Position numbers and translations under genes: made by a program. Of a stretch of DNA of 64,000 nt, positions 41,664 through 50,511 are shown piece by piece. This DNA comes from Microbacterium sp. Leaf320 (lineage in GTDB: Bacteria > Actinomycetota > Actinomycetes > Actinomycetales > Microbacteriaceae). The notes beneath the pieces were generated by a model, which worked only from the letters and a program-made list of their open reading frames with translations, did not search any database and was not told the DNA's origin. Location of the stretch: contig NZ_LMOD01000001.1 of the NCBI RefSeq assembly GCF_001423485.1, positions 502,617 through 566,616 on the forward strand. The letters run 5' to 3'. Each line of letters starts with the position of its first letter. Position 1 is the stretch's first letter.

Positions 41664-44264
41664 TCAGCCGACCTTCTTGACCGTGTACCGGAAGACATCC
41701 GTGCGGAACACGTCTCCCGACGTCTTCACCATCTCGATCGTGTGAGCCTTGTCCTTCAGCCCGGAGACCGCGAACAGTTCCTGATTCGAGACCCGTGAGT
41801 CGGCGTGGGTGTCGACGCTCTCGACCTTCTCGCCGTCGATGTAGACATCGACCGTGCCCTGGTCCGGCGCCTTCGGGCCGAGCCATGAGACGCCCGTTCC
41901 ACGGAACGTGAACGACACCGAATCGCCGTCCGCGGTCGTGGCGTGCACATCATCGAGGTGGTCTCCGGAGAATCCGAAGTCCAGCGTCGCATCCCCGACG
42001 GGGAGCGTGGCGAGGTACGACGACGTCAGGGTCACCGTGGCTCCCGACAGCGTGTAGTCGACGTCGCGCTCGAGCGGCTCGCCGCCGATGCTGATCGATA
42101 CGAGCTCGCTCGGGTCGCGCAGCACATCGACCGTGACGTCGGCGGGCGCGGCCTTGTTGAACGCCCCCGACGTGGTGCTCAGCTGGCTGTCGAGGGTGAC
42201 GACCAGTTTGTCGAGGAGCATGAACGACCCGGACTTCTTCACCACACGCAGCGTGTGGCTTCCGCTCGGCAGATCGGCCACGCTGTACACGACCTGCTGC
42301 GACAGCCGGCCGTCCGCGGCGGGCAGCGACGTGTCGACCGTCTCGACGAGCTGACCGTCGAGATACACCTCGACCTCGCCCTGGGATTCGTGCTTCTCCG
42401 TGACGTACTGGATGCCGGTGCCCTGGAAGGTGTACTCGAAGGCCGCGCCGTTCGTCTCGACATAGTGCACGTCGTCTGCGTGATCGCCGAGCCCTCGGTT
42501 GTTGCTGTACCCCCATGATCCGCTGTAGCCGATGCGGGAATCGCTGTCGTTCAGCGTCACCGTGAGCCCGGTTGCGGGAGGTGTGGGCGTTCCGCCGCCG
42601 GGGGTGTCGGACACCGCGACCGTGAACGGCTGGGAGGTCGCGGGGACCTCGTTGCCGTTGTTGCGCACCCAGTCGCCGGCGTAGCCGACGCGAAGCGAGT
42701 CGTCGTTGACAGTGAGCACGGACTGCTTCTCGGGGGTCACCTTCAGCAGACGCACTCCGTGGATCGGCACGCTCTCGGCAGTGAAGCCATCTGCTTCGGA
42801 GCCGAGGTTCTTGCCGGCCCAGAGGTCGCGCACCTTCGCGGATCCGTCGAGTCCGATGTCTGACCAGTCGACGGTGATGTCGGCGTCGGCGCGACCGAGG
42901 TTGTACAGCGCGACGGTGTACGTGCCGTCAGGGTTCAGCGAGTACCAGACCTGCTGCTTCGTCGCCGTCGAGACCGGGCGTGCGGGCACGCCCGCCTGGT
43001 TCACGGCGATGACCTCGCGGTTCGTGATCAGCTCCAGACCGTACTGGTCGAGGTCGGTCATGTCGTTGCCCAGGTACATCGGCGCAGCCGACGTCGCCCA
43101 CAGAGTGGTCGCGGTGCGACGCTCGTCGCGGGTGAGCCCGTCCATCTTGCCGTTGCCGACGTTGAGGGAGTCGAGGTCGTTCCATCCGGCGGGGCCGGCA
43201 TGGCGCCACCAATCGGAGAGACGCGGGAAGAGACGCGCGACGTTCTCCCACGTGGTCAGCGCCTCATCGCCGCAATAGCACTCGACGTCCCAGTCGACGC
43301 GCCATCCGTCGGCGTACTGCTTCCAGTAGTCGGCGTAGTTGATGTCGACGGCCCAGGACAGCTCGAACCAGATGTCGTTGCGCTTCAGCGCCTGCGACCA
43401 GGCGGCGACCTCTTCTCGGGCATCCATCGACAGGTCGCCGATGCCCGATCCAGGGGTCACGCTGTCGAACTTGATGAAGTCGACGCCCCATTCGCCGAGG
43501 AGGTCGGCGATCGAGTCGATGTACTTCTGCGTGCACGGGTTGTCGAAGTCCAGTCGATAGCCGAATCCCCAGTAGTCGCCCTGCTGGAGGGGCTGCTTGA
43601 GGAGATTCTCGGTCGTGCAGCCGGGAGCGTTGTAGATAGGGAGGGCCTTCTGCGCGGTTTCGAGACTCATCCCGGGGATCAGGTAGAGCCCGACCTTCTG
43701 GCCGTTGTCATGCACATGATCGATGACAGCATCGAGCCCGTCGGGGAACAGCGTCGTGCTGGGGGTCGGGCGGCCGTATCCGTCCTGCCCGCCGTTCCAG
43801 CCCGCGTCGATGTTGATGTACTCGTATCCGAACTCCTGCAGCTTGTCGTGCATGGCGTCGGATTGCGCCATGATCTGGTCGGCCGTGATCCATTGGCCGC
43901 CCTCGTACACCTGCATGCTGTAGCTGCTCCAGCCCATGTAGGGCTTGGCGGACAGGGGCGAGATGCCCTCATCGGACGGCGGGGTGCGTCGAGCATCCTT
44001 CGCCGGGGGCTGCTCGGGCGAGGTCGTCGATTCCGTCGGCGTCGGGGACTCGTCCGGAGCGGGGCTCTCGGTCTCCTCGACCTCCGGTGGCTGTGTCACG
44101 GCCTCGGTCGGGGTCGCCTCGGGCTCGGGCGTGGTCGAGGCCGAGGGGTCGGGGGTCGCCTCGGTGGCCCAGCCCGCGCCGGGGGCGAGGGTGAGTGCGA
44201 GCGCGGTCGCGGCGAGCGCCGCGGTGATCGAGGCCGCTCGCCTTCTCTGTCGATGGGTCTTCAT
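41664..44264 (-). CDS. Secreted multidomain alpha-galactosidase, GH27
   Basis: 866 residues. Signal peptide 1-34, Pro/Thr/Glu linker (35-100), GH27 barrel (about 105-395; PYMGWSSYSMQVYEGG start, nucleophile Asp 267 in FIKFDSV, probable acid/base Asp 326 in GWRVDWDVE, then PGGWND-like GPAGWNDLDSL), an all-beta C-terminal domain (to about 510), half of a repeated module (RVGYAGDW, 525), a full copy (570-690), a CBM_X2-like Ig module (695-765) and a second copy of the module (767-866). It should release terminal alpha-galactose outside the cell. No sortase signal or transmembrane anchor is seen. An AGAGGA site precedes ATG 44264; the gene follows the GH36 gene by 58 bases, so one operon. Confidence 0.92.
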   Translation of the reverse strand: MKTHRQRRRAASITAALAATALALTLAPGAGWATEATPDPSASTTPEPEATPTEAVTQPPEVEETESPAPDESPTPTESTTSPEQPPAKDARRTPPSDEGISPLSAKPYMGWSSYSMQVYEGGQWITADQIMAQSDAMHDKLQEFGYEYINIDAGWNGGQDGYGRPTPSTTLFPDGLDAVIDHVHDNGQKVGLYLIPGMSLETAQKALPIYNAPGCTTENLLKQPLQQGDYWGFGYRLDFDNPCTQKYIDSIADLLGEWGVDFIKFDSVTPGSGIGDLSMDAREEVAAWSQALKRNDIWFELSWAVDINYADYWKQYADGWRVDWDVECYCGDEALTTWENVARLFPRLSDWWRHAGPAGWNDLDSLNVGNGKMDGLTRDERRTATTLWATSAAPMYLGNDMTDLDQYGLELITNREVIAVNQAGVPARPVSTATKQQVWYSLNPDGTYTVALYNLGRADADITVDWSDIGLDGSAKVRDLWAGKNLGSEADGFTAESVPIHGVRLLKVTPEKQSVLTVNDDSLRVGYAGDWVRNNGNEVPATSQPFTVAVSDTPGGGTPTPPATGLTVTLNDSDSRIGYSGSWGYSNNRGLGDHADDVHYVETNGAAFEYTFQGTGIQYVTEKHESQGEVEVYLDGQLVETVDTSLPAADGRLSQQVVYSVADLPSGSHTLRVVKKSGSFMLLDKLVVTLDSQLSTTSGAFNKAAPADVTVDVLRDPSELVSISIGGEPLERDVDYTLSGATVTLTSSYLATLPVGDATLDFGFSGDHLDDVHATTADGDSVSFTFRGTGVSWLGPKAPDQGTVDVYIDGEKVESVDTHADSRVSNQELFAVSGLKDKAHTIEMVKTSGDVFRTDVFRYTVKKVG

Positions 44265-44322
44265 TGCTTTTCCTCTCGTTCGACTGCTCTGTCGTGGGGA
44301 TGGGAAGGAAGAGTGGGGAGTG

Positions 44323-46530
44323 TCAGCTGTCGGAGCGTCGGACCTCGACGAGCATCGCCTGCTGCGGATTGAGGGTCGGCAGCGGAACACCCGCGACGAC
44401 CAGCACTGAGCCGGGGATCTCGACGCCGTCGGCGACGGCATCCGCGACCCACTCCGGGTCGTTGCCCTGGTGCCGGCTCGCGGCTCCGAGATCCTCGCGG
44501 ATCCTGACGGTGTACGTCGCAGTCGCATCGAGTCCGGGGAAGCGCACGCGCCCGGATTGTCCTGCGGCGGAGGTGGCGAAGCGGCTCCAGGTGAAGAGTG
44601 CCACGGAGGAATCGTGGGCGACCACGCCGGCGAACGACGTCGACGGATCGGCGAGGTCGGCGTTCACGACTCTGCCGCTGTGCAGCAGTCCGCGGAACTC
44701 GCGGTAGAGGCCGGCCCACCGTGTGATCACCGCCAGCTCGGTTTCGTCGACGGCCGTCAGATCCTGCTCGATCCCCGCGTGCGCCGTCAGCGCGGCGATC
44801 AGGCGGAACGAGAGATCCGTCGTTCGCGAGGTCGTGTGCGAACGCGCGGCGCCGAGGTGAGATCCGATCAGCTCGGGGGGAACGATGCTGCGCGTCCACC
44901 GCTCGATCTGGATGCGCTCGACCGGGTCGTTGCAGTCGGACGCCCAGACACGGTCGGTGCGCTCGAGGATCCCGAGATCGACACGGCCGCCCCCGCCCGA
45001 GCAGGTCTCGATCTCGAGTCCCGGGTGACGCCTGCGCAGTTCGTCGAGCAGCCGGTACAGCGCCAGCGTCTGACGGTGCACGCTCGGACGATCGCCGTCG
45101 TCCCCTCGGCTCACCGCCTCGAGGAGATCTCTGTTGTGGTCCCACTTGAGGTAGTCGATCGAGTGCTCGCGGACGAGCGCGTCGATGCGTCCGAGCAGAT
45201 ACTCGTACGCGTCGGGTCGCGCGATGTCGAGTACGTGCTGCGAGCGGGATTCGGGGCCGAGACCTTCGGCCGGCCCCAGGACCCATTCGGGATTCGCGCG
45301 CGCGAGGTCGGAATCGAGATTGATCATCTCGGGTTCGAACCACAGCCCGAACTGCATGCCATGGCTGCGCACCACGTCGACGAGCGGGCCGAGTCCGTGC
45401 GGCCAGACCGCGTCATCGACGTACCAGTCGCCGAGTCCGGCGTCCGCTTCGCGGCGCCCGCGGAACCATCCGTCGTCGAGCACGATGCGCTCGACGCCCA
45501 CCTGGGCGGCGCGCTCGACCAGCGCGGTCAGGCGGGGGAGATCGTGATCGAAGTACACGGCCTCCCAGGTGTTCAGCACGAGCGGTCGCGGGGAGCGGGG
45601 GTGCGATGCCCGCGCGCGCAGGCGCCGGTGCAGCCGATCGCTGATCGCGTCGAGACCGCGATCCGACCAGATGAAGAGCGCGGTCGGTGAGTCGTAGTGG
45701 TCACCGTCCTCGAGGATGATCTCACCCGGGTGCAGGTCCTCTCCGGCGCCGATGATCGAGCTGAACGCCCCGGCGCCCTCGGTGAGTCGCTCGGCGAGGT
45801 AGCGCTGCTCGCCGCTCCAGGCGAGGTGGACCGCCCAGACCTCTCCGTGTCCGAAGCCGAACCCGGCTGTGCCGGCGGCCAGGAGGAAGGGGGAGTCGTG
45901 CCCCGGCTTGCCGCGATGCGCCGCGCGCAGATGCGTGCCGAAGCCGAACGGAGACCGCTGCGGCGAGCGCTCGCGGCACCATTTCCCGGTGAAGTCGAGG
46001 ATCTCCGTCGCGCGCTCCGGCAGCGGGATCAGTGCGAGTGCGGAGTCCACCGTGTAGGCGGTCGATCCGAGCCGGGGGCTGAGGCGCGCGTCTCGGGCGA
46101 CGGACGTGTCGACGGCCAGGACTCCGTGCTCGTCGAGTCGGTAGCGGAGAGTCGTGCGGAGGCCGGCGACAGCGTCCTCGAACCGCAGCGCGATGCTGCC
46201 GCCGCCGCGCACGTGATCGATCTCGACGTCGTGCGCCCTGAGGCGCGGCCGTGGGGTGGTCGCGCGCCCCTGTGCATGACCGGCGAGCCCGGGCGTACCA
46301 GACCAGCCCTCGTACTCGGTGGGCAGCGCGGAGAAGGTGCGGGGCACATCGGGGGAGTTGTTCAGCTGTGCCGGACCCGCGGTCAGTAGGAGCGCGGATG
46401 CCGTGGTCGGCGTGGGTGCGCCGAGATCGGCGCCCCAGTGCAGGATGCGGGGGATCGGCTGTGCGATCTCGAGGACGAAGGCGACGCCAGCGGCGCGGAG
46501 TGCGACAACGGTGTCGACACGGGAAGTCAT
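44323..46530 (-). CDS. Alpha-galactosidase, GH36
   Basis: 735 residues, no signal peptide, so it acts on imported oligosaccharides. N-terminal beta-supersandwich (about 1-300), then a barrel with LDDGWF (about 351), LWFEPEMIN (397), nucleophile Asp 464 in YLKWDHNRDL, CSGGGGRVD (510) and acid/base Asp 535 in SDCNDPVERIQIERW, and a beta C-terminus. All GH36 catalytic residues are present. ATG 46530 is the first methionine of the family homology, with a GGAGGG site 11 bases upstream. First gene of the minus-strand arm (GH36-GH27). One of the three regulon palindromes lies across its promoter. Confidence 0.93.
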   Translation of the reverse strand: MTSRVDTVVALRAAGVAFVLEIAQPIPRILHWGADLGAPTPTTASALLLTAGPAQLNNSPDVPRTFSALPTEYEGWSGTPGLAGHAQGRATTPRPRLRAHDVEIDHVRGGGSIALRFEDAVAGLRTTLRYRLDEHGVLAVDTSVARDARLSPRLGSTAYTVDSALALIPLPERATEILDFTGKWCRERSPQRSPFGFGTHLRAAHRGKPGHDSPFLLAAGTAGFGFGHGEVWAVHLAWSGEQRYLAERLTEGAGAFSSIIGAGEDLHPGEIILEDGDHYDSPTALFIWSDRGLDAISDRLHRRLRARASHPRSPRPLVLNTWEAVYFDHDLPRLTALVERAAQVGVERIVLDDGWFRGRREADAGLGDWYVDDAVWPHGLGPLVDVVRSHGMQFGLWFEPEMINLDSDLARANPEWVLGPAEGLGPESRSQHVLDIARPDAYEYLLGRIDALVREHSIDYLKWDHNRDLLEAVSRGDDGDRPSVHRQTLALYRLLDELRRRHPGLEIETCSGGGGRVDLGILERTDRVWASDCNDPVERIQIERWTRSIVPPELIGSHLGAARSHTTSRTTDLSFRLIAALTAHAGIEQDLTAVDETELAVITRWAGLYREFRGLLHSGRVVNADLADPSTSFAGVVAHDSSVALFTWSRFATSAAGQSGRVRFPGLDATATYTVRIREDLGAASRHQGNDPEWVADAVADGVEIPGSVLVVAGVPLPTLNPQQAMLVEVRRSDS

Positions 46531-46551
46531 GGGATGAAGACCCTCCGGATA

Positions 46552-46574
46552 GTTACTTGACAACGTCAATAAAC
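46552..46574. promoter_or_regulatory. Regulon palindrome 1 (GH36 promoter)
   Basis: TTGAC-AAC-GTCAA (46557-46569) is a perfect inverted repeat inside a longer imperfect one with GTTAC and TAAAC ends. Read toward GH36 it begins TTTATT and ends AAGTAAC, and a TTGCAC-N17-TTTATT promoter for GH36 would place the -10 inside it. Probable site of the ROK repressor. Confidence 0.6.
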
Positions 46575-46654
46575 CACGTTTGCGAGGGGTGTGCAAGCGC
46601 GGATCCGAAATCGGCTCCACGAAATCCGTCGTTTACTTTTGGTCGGGGTCGTGG

Positions 46655-46677
46655 TTTTATTACGACGTAAAGTAACC
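46655..46677. promoter_or_regulatory. Regulon palindrome 2 (sugar importer promoter)
   Basis: TTACG-A-CGTAA (46661-46671) is a perfect inverted repeat with outer GTT and AAC ends. Read toward the importer it has the same TTTATT and AAGTAAC ends as palindrome 1, and a TTTACT...TTTATT promoter would place its -10 inside. Confidence 0.6.
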
Positions 46678-46696
46678 CTGCCCTGGGAGGGCGATC

Positions 46697-47686
46697 ATGA
46701 AGCTCAGTGCTGAGCAAGCACTCTCCGAGGAGGTCTCGAAGCCGAGGCCTCCCGGCGCCACCGCGCGTCGTTCCACCGTCCGAACCCGATTCACACGCAG
46801 TCTGCGCCGCTACTGGCAGCTCTACCTGCTTCTGCTGATCCCGGTGATCTGGTTCATCGTGTTCCGGTACGTGCCGATGGCGAACGCCATCATCGCGTTC
46901 AAGAACTACAATCCGATCGACGGAGTGTGGGGAAGCCCCTGGGTAGGGTTCGACAACTTCGCGAATCTGTTCCGCAACCCCGTCTTCCCCCGGCTCGTCG
47001 GCAACACCTTCATTCTCGCGGCGTACACCCTGATCGCGAGCTTCCCGCTGCCGATCATCCTCGCGCTCGCGCTGAACGAGGTGCGGCTGCGCTTCTTCAC
47101 TCGCACCGTCCAGCTGGTGACCTACGCGCCGTACTTCATCTCCACCGTCGTGGTCGTCTCCATGACGATCCTGCTGCTGTCGCCGCGCGTCGGCCTGCTC
47201 GGACGGACGCTCAGCTTCTTCGGCGCAGGCCAGGTCGATCTGCTCGCCGACGCGGACTTCTTCCGCCACATCTACGTCGCGACGGACATCTGGACGACCA
47301 CCGGATACTCCGCCGTGATCTATCTCGCGGCCCTCGCCTCGGTCGACACCTCGCTCTACGAGGCCGCGAAGATAGACGGCGCCTCGCGACTGCAGAAGAT
47401 CTGGAACGTCGACATCCCGGCATTGCTGCCGACGGCATCGATCATCCTGATCCTCGGCGTCGGCAACATCATGGCGATCGGGTTCGAGAAGGCCTTCCTC
47501 CTGCAGAACGCGCTCAACCTCTCGACGTCCGAGATCATCCCGACGTACGTGTACAAGACGGGCATCCTCAATGCGAACTTCAGCCTCGGAGCGACGATCG
47601 GACTCTTCAACGCCGCGATCAGTCTCGTGCTGCTGCTCGTGGTGAACGCGGTGTCCAAGCGAGTGACGGGAAACGGACTGTGGTGA
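46697..47686 (+). CDS. Sugar ABC transporter permease, LplB/CUT1 type
   Basis: 329 residues with six core helices (YWQLYLLLLIPVIWFIVFRYVPMANAIIAFKNYNP at the N-terminus). The EAA motif EAAKIDGASRLQKIWNVDIPALLP contacts the ATPase. LplB-type permeases work with a YtcP-type partner and a large lipoprotein, importing plant-derived oligosaccharides. First gene of the plus-strand arm. A GGGAGGG ribosome-binding site precedes ATG 46697. Confidence 0.92.
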   Translation: MKLSAEQALSEEVSKPRPPGATARRSTVRTRFTRSLRRYWQLYLLLLIPVIWFIVFRYVPMANAIIAFKNYNPIDGVWGSPWVGFDNFANLFRNPVFPRLVGNTFILAAYTLIASFPLPIILALALNEVRLRFFTRTVQLVTYAPYFISTVVVVSMTILLLSPRVGLLGRTLSFFGAGQVDLLADADFFRHIYVATDIWTTTGYSAVIYLAALASVDTSLYEAAKIDGASRLQKIWNVDIPALLPTASIILILGVGNIMAIGFEKAFLLQNALNLSTSEIIPTYVYKTGILNANFSLGATIGLFNAAISLVLLLVVNAVSKRVTGNGLW

Positions 47687-48660
47687 CCACGATCGATACC
47701 GAGGCGCTTCTCACTCAGGAGAGCGACGTCGCGAGGGGCAGGTCGCGTCGACCCAAGCGGGACCCGCTCGCACGCGGCGTCAAGGTGAAGGAGACGAAGG
47801 CCGACCGGGTCTTCATCGTCGCGGCCTACATCCTGCTCTCCGTGTTCCTGCTCGTGGTTCTGCTGCCGCTGCTCAACATCGTCGCGAGCTCGTTCTCGAG
47901 CCCGCAGGCCGTGTCCTCGGGCCGGGTGCTGTTCTGGCCGGTGGAATTCACGTTCCGCGGCTATGCAGAGGCGCTGGCCAACCCGGCCATCCTCCGCGGA
48001 TTCGGCAACTCGCTCTTCTACACGGTCGTCGGCACGCTGATCAGCGTGCTCGGCACTGTCGCGATCGCCTACCCCCTCTCACGTGCTCAGCTCTTCGGAC
48101 GCAAGGTCATCACCGGCGGAGTCGTCTTCACGATGCTGTTCAGCGGCGGCGTCATCCCGATGTATCTCGTGGTGCAGTCACTCGGGCTGCTCGACACTCG
48201 GTGGTCGATGCTGCTGCCCAACGCGATCGGCGTCTGGCAGGTGATCATCGCGATCGTCTACTTCCGGTCGTCCGTGCCCGATGAGGTGTACGAGGCTGCC
48301 CAGCTCGACGGCGCGTCTGAGCTGCGCATCCTCTGGACGATCGTCGTGCCTCTCGCGAAGCCGCTGCTCGCGGTGATCGCCCTGATGTACGCGATCATGC
48401 AGTGGAACTCGTACTTCGACGCACTGCTCTACCTGCGCAACGCCGACCTGCAGCCGCTCCAGCTCGTGCTGAGAGGTCTGCTCATCCTGAACGACTCGGG
48501 CGGTGGCGGCGACGTCGCAGAGCAGCTGCGGCGCCGCGAACTCGCCGATCTGCTGCGGTACTCGACCGTCGTCATCGCCACCGTGCCGATGCTCGTCGCC
48601 TATCCCTTCGTCGCGAAGTACTTCAACAAGGGGATCATGGTCGGCGCCGTCAAGGGCTGA
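47683..48660 (+). CDS. Sugar ABC transporter permease, YtcP/CUT1 type
   Basis: 325 residues; the second permease. N-terminal cytoplasmic part rich in basic residues, then RVFIVAAYILLSVFLLVVLLPLLNIVASSFSS and a second EAA motif, EAAQLDGASELRILWTIVVPLAKP. The GTG start overlaps the stop of the first permease (GTGGTGA context), so the pair is translationally coupled. No ATPase gene is in the locus; a shared MsmK/UgpC-type ATPase elsewhere in the genome would be needed. Confidence 0.92.
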   Translation: MTTIDTEALLTQESDVARGRSRRPKRDPLARGVKVKETKADRVFIVAAYILLSVFLLVVLLPLLNIVASSFSSPQAVSSGRVLFWPVEFTFRGYAEALANPAILRGFGNSLFYTVVGTLISVLGTVAIAYPLSRAQLFGRKVITGGVVFTMLFSGGVIPMYLVVQSLGLLDTRWSMLLPNAIGVWQVIIAIVYFRSSVPDEVYEAAQLDGASELRILWTIVVPLAKPLLAVIALMYAIMQWNSYFDALLYLRNADLQPLQLVLRGLLILNDSGGGGDVAEQLRRRELADLLRYSTVVIATVPMLVAYPFVAKYFNKGIMVGAVKG

Positions 48661-48734
48661 CCCGCCGGCGAGACGCCACACGCCCACACCCATCCACATC
48701 ACCACCCCCTCAACCGGTCAAAGGAGATTCCGGA

Positions 48735-50363
48735 ATGAAGAAACGCATCACACGAGGCGCGATCGCAGCGGTCACGGTCGTCGCGACGGGGCTGGCGCTC
48801 GCCGCCTGCACGCCGCCCAGCGACGACAACGGTCAGCTCGTCGCCTTCGGGCCGCAGGGCGACAACGGATCGCTCGCCGAGAACGAGTTCACCCAGCTGC
48901 TCGAGAAGAAGTTCGACATCGACTTCGACTGGCAGACGACCACCTACGACGGCAGCGTCGCGGGAGAGAAGCGACAGGTGTCGCTCGCGAGCGGCGACTA
49001 TCCCGACGCCTACTTCCTCGTGCCGTGGGTCGACGCCTTCTCGCGGAGCGAGATCCTGAAGTACGGGCAGCAGGGAGTGCTCCTGCCGCTCGAGGACCTC
49101 ATCGACGAATACGCGCCGAACCTGAAGGAGCGGTTCGAGGAGAAGCCGGATTGGGAGCAGTCGGTCACCGCGCCCGACGGGCACATCTACGCGATCACAC
49201 AGTGGACGGAGTGCTATCACTGCAGCTATCCGTCGAAGCTCTGGATGAACACCACCTGGCTCGACAAGCTCGGGCTCGAGCAGCCGACGACCACGGAAGA
49301 GCTGCGCGAGGTTCTGCGCGCCTTCAAGAACGACGACCCCAACGGCAACGGTCGTCCCGACGAGGTGGCGCTCAGCGCCTCGGCCTCGGAGCCTGTCATC
49401 AACTACTTCATGAACGCGTTCACCTACGCGCCGTACGGCTCGCCGTCGAGTCCGCCGCCGATGGTGCTCGACGGTGACAAGGTCACGCTCTCGGCGACGA
49501 CCGACGGATGGCGTGCCGGCCTCCAGTACATCTCGTCGCTCGCCGACGAGGGGCTCATCGACACCGCGTCATTCACTCAGAATGGAGAGGCTCTGCGGGC
49601 TCTCGGCGACAACGCAGACGGCGAGATCCTCGGGGCCGCAGCCGTTCTGCACCCGTACGAGATCGTGACAGCCGATTCGCCAGACGGCCGAGACACGCAC
49701 TACGACGCCGTGCCCCCGGTCAAGGGGCCCGACGGCACGCAGTTCGCCACCTACCGTTCGCCGGTCAGCCCGCTCGGCATGTTCGCCCTGACGAACAAGT
49801 CGACCGAGGAGGAGCGTATCCAGGCCATCAAGGTGATCGACTACCTCGTGACAGAGGAAGGCGACCGTCTCGGCGCCATGGGTCCCGAGGGCGAGGCGTG
49901 GGTGCCCGCCGTCGAGGGCGACGTCGCGCTCGACCCCGAGCTCGACCCGACGTTCAAGCCGCTCACGTACGACGAGACCTCGAACGCCTCGTGGCGCTCG
50001 ATGGGTCAGTACTGGGACTCGCTCGAGTACCGCAACTCGCAGGTCGTGCCGGAGGACGTGTACTCGCCCGACGGATATGAGCGTCGCCTGCTCAATGCGT
50101 CACAGGAGTACGAGCCCTACGCTCCCGACGAGAGCATGCTCTTCCCCGTCGAGAAGCTGTGGCCGGACCCTGACACCTCGGCGGAGCTCGCCGAGTTGCA
50201 GACGAACATCGCGACCTACATCACGCAGGCGCAGGCGGAGTTCGTGACCGGTCAGCGCGACATCGATGACGACGCCGCGTGGGATGCCTACGCCGCCGAC
50301 CTCGAGGGTCTCGGGCTCTCTCGCTACCTCGAGCTGCAGCAGGACCTCTACGACGCGCTCTGA
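48735..50363 (+). CDS. Extracellular sugar-binding lipoprotein of the CUT1 importer
   Basis: 542 residues. Lipoprotein signal (MKKRITRGAIAAVTVVATGLALAAC, lipidated Cys about 25), then an SBP_bac_1-type fold of the large LipO/YtcQ class, with YPDAYFLVPWVDAFSRSEILKYGQQGVLLPLEDLIDEYAPNL and KNDDPNGNGRPDEVALS, a calcium-site-like loop seen in this class. A perfect AAGGAG precedes ATG 48735. It follows the permease by 74 bases and ends before a strong terminator. Confidence 0.93.
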   Translation: MKKRITRGAIAAVTVVATGLALAACTPPSDDNGQLVAFGPQGDNGSLAENEFTQLLEKKFDIDFDWQTTTYDGSVAGEKRQVSLASGDYPDAYFLVPWVDAFSRSEILKYGQQGVLLPLEDLIDEYAPNLKERFEEKPDWEQSVTAPDGHIYAITQWTECYHCSYPSKLWMNTTWLDKLGLEQPTTTEELREVLRAFKNDDPNGNGRPDEVALSASASEPVINYFMNAFTYAPYGSPSSPPPMVLDGDKVTLSATTDGWRAGLQYISSLADEGLIDTASFTQNGEALRALGDNADGEILGAAAVLHPYEIVTADSPDGRDTHYDAVPPVKGPDGTQFATYRSPVSPLGMFALTNKSTEEERIQAIKVIDYLVTEEGDRLGAMGPEGEAWVPAVEGDVALDPELDPTFKPLTYDETSNASWRSMGQYWDSLEYRNSQVVPEDVYSPDGYERRLLNASQEYEPYAPDESMLFPVEKLWPDPDTSAELAELQTNIATYITQAQAEFVTGQRDIDDDAAWDAYAADLEGLGLSRYLELQQDLYDAL

Positions 50364-50376
50364 GCGCCGTGTCACG

Positions 50377-50407
50377 GATGCGCGGGGCGGATGCCGCCCC
50401 GCGCATC
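50377..50407 (+). terminator. Terminator of the sugar importer operon
   Basis: A 14-base-pair GC-rich stem (50377-50390 with 50394-50407), three-base loop, 13 bases after the lipoprotein stop. Confidence 0.85.
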
Positions 50408-50460
50408 TCTGCGTCTCGGATGACGAGTGACCGGCGCAGCACCTGGGGCGAGCATGCAGA

Positions 50461-50488
50461 GAGGCGGATGCTTCGCGGCATCCGCCTC
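50461..50488 (-). terminator. Terminator of the GH95-esterase-ROK operon
   Basis: An 11-base-pair stem (50461-50471 with 50478-50488) with a six-base loop, 24 bases beyond the ROK gene stop on the minus strand. Confidence 0.8.
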
Positions 50489-50511
50489 GTCGGCGTCTCT
50501 GTCGTGGGGCC

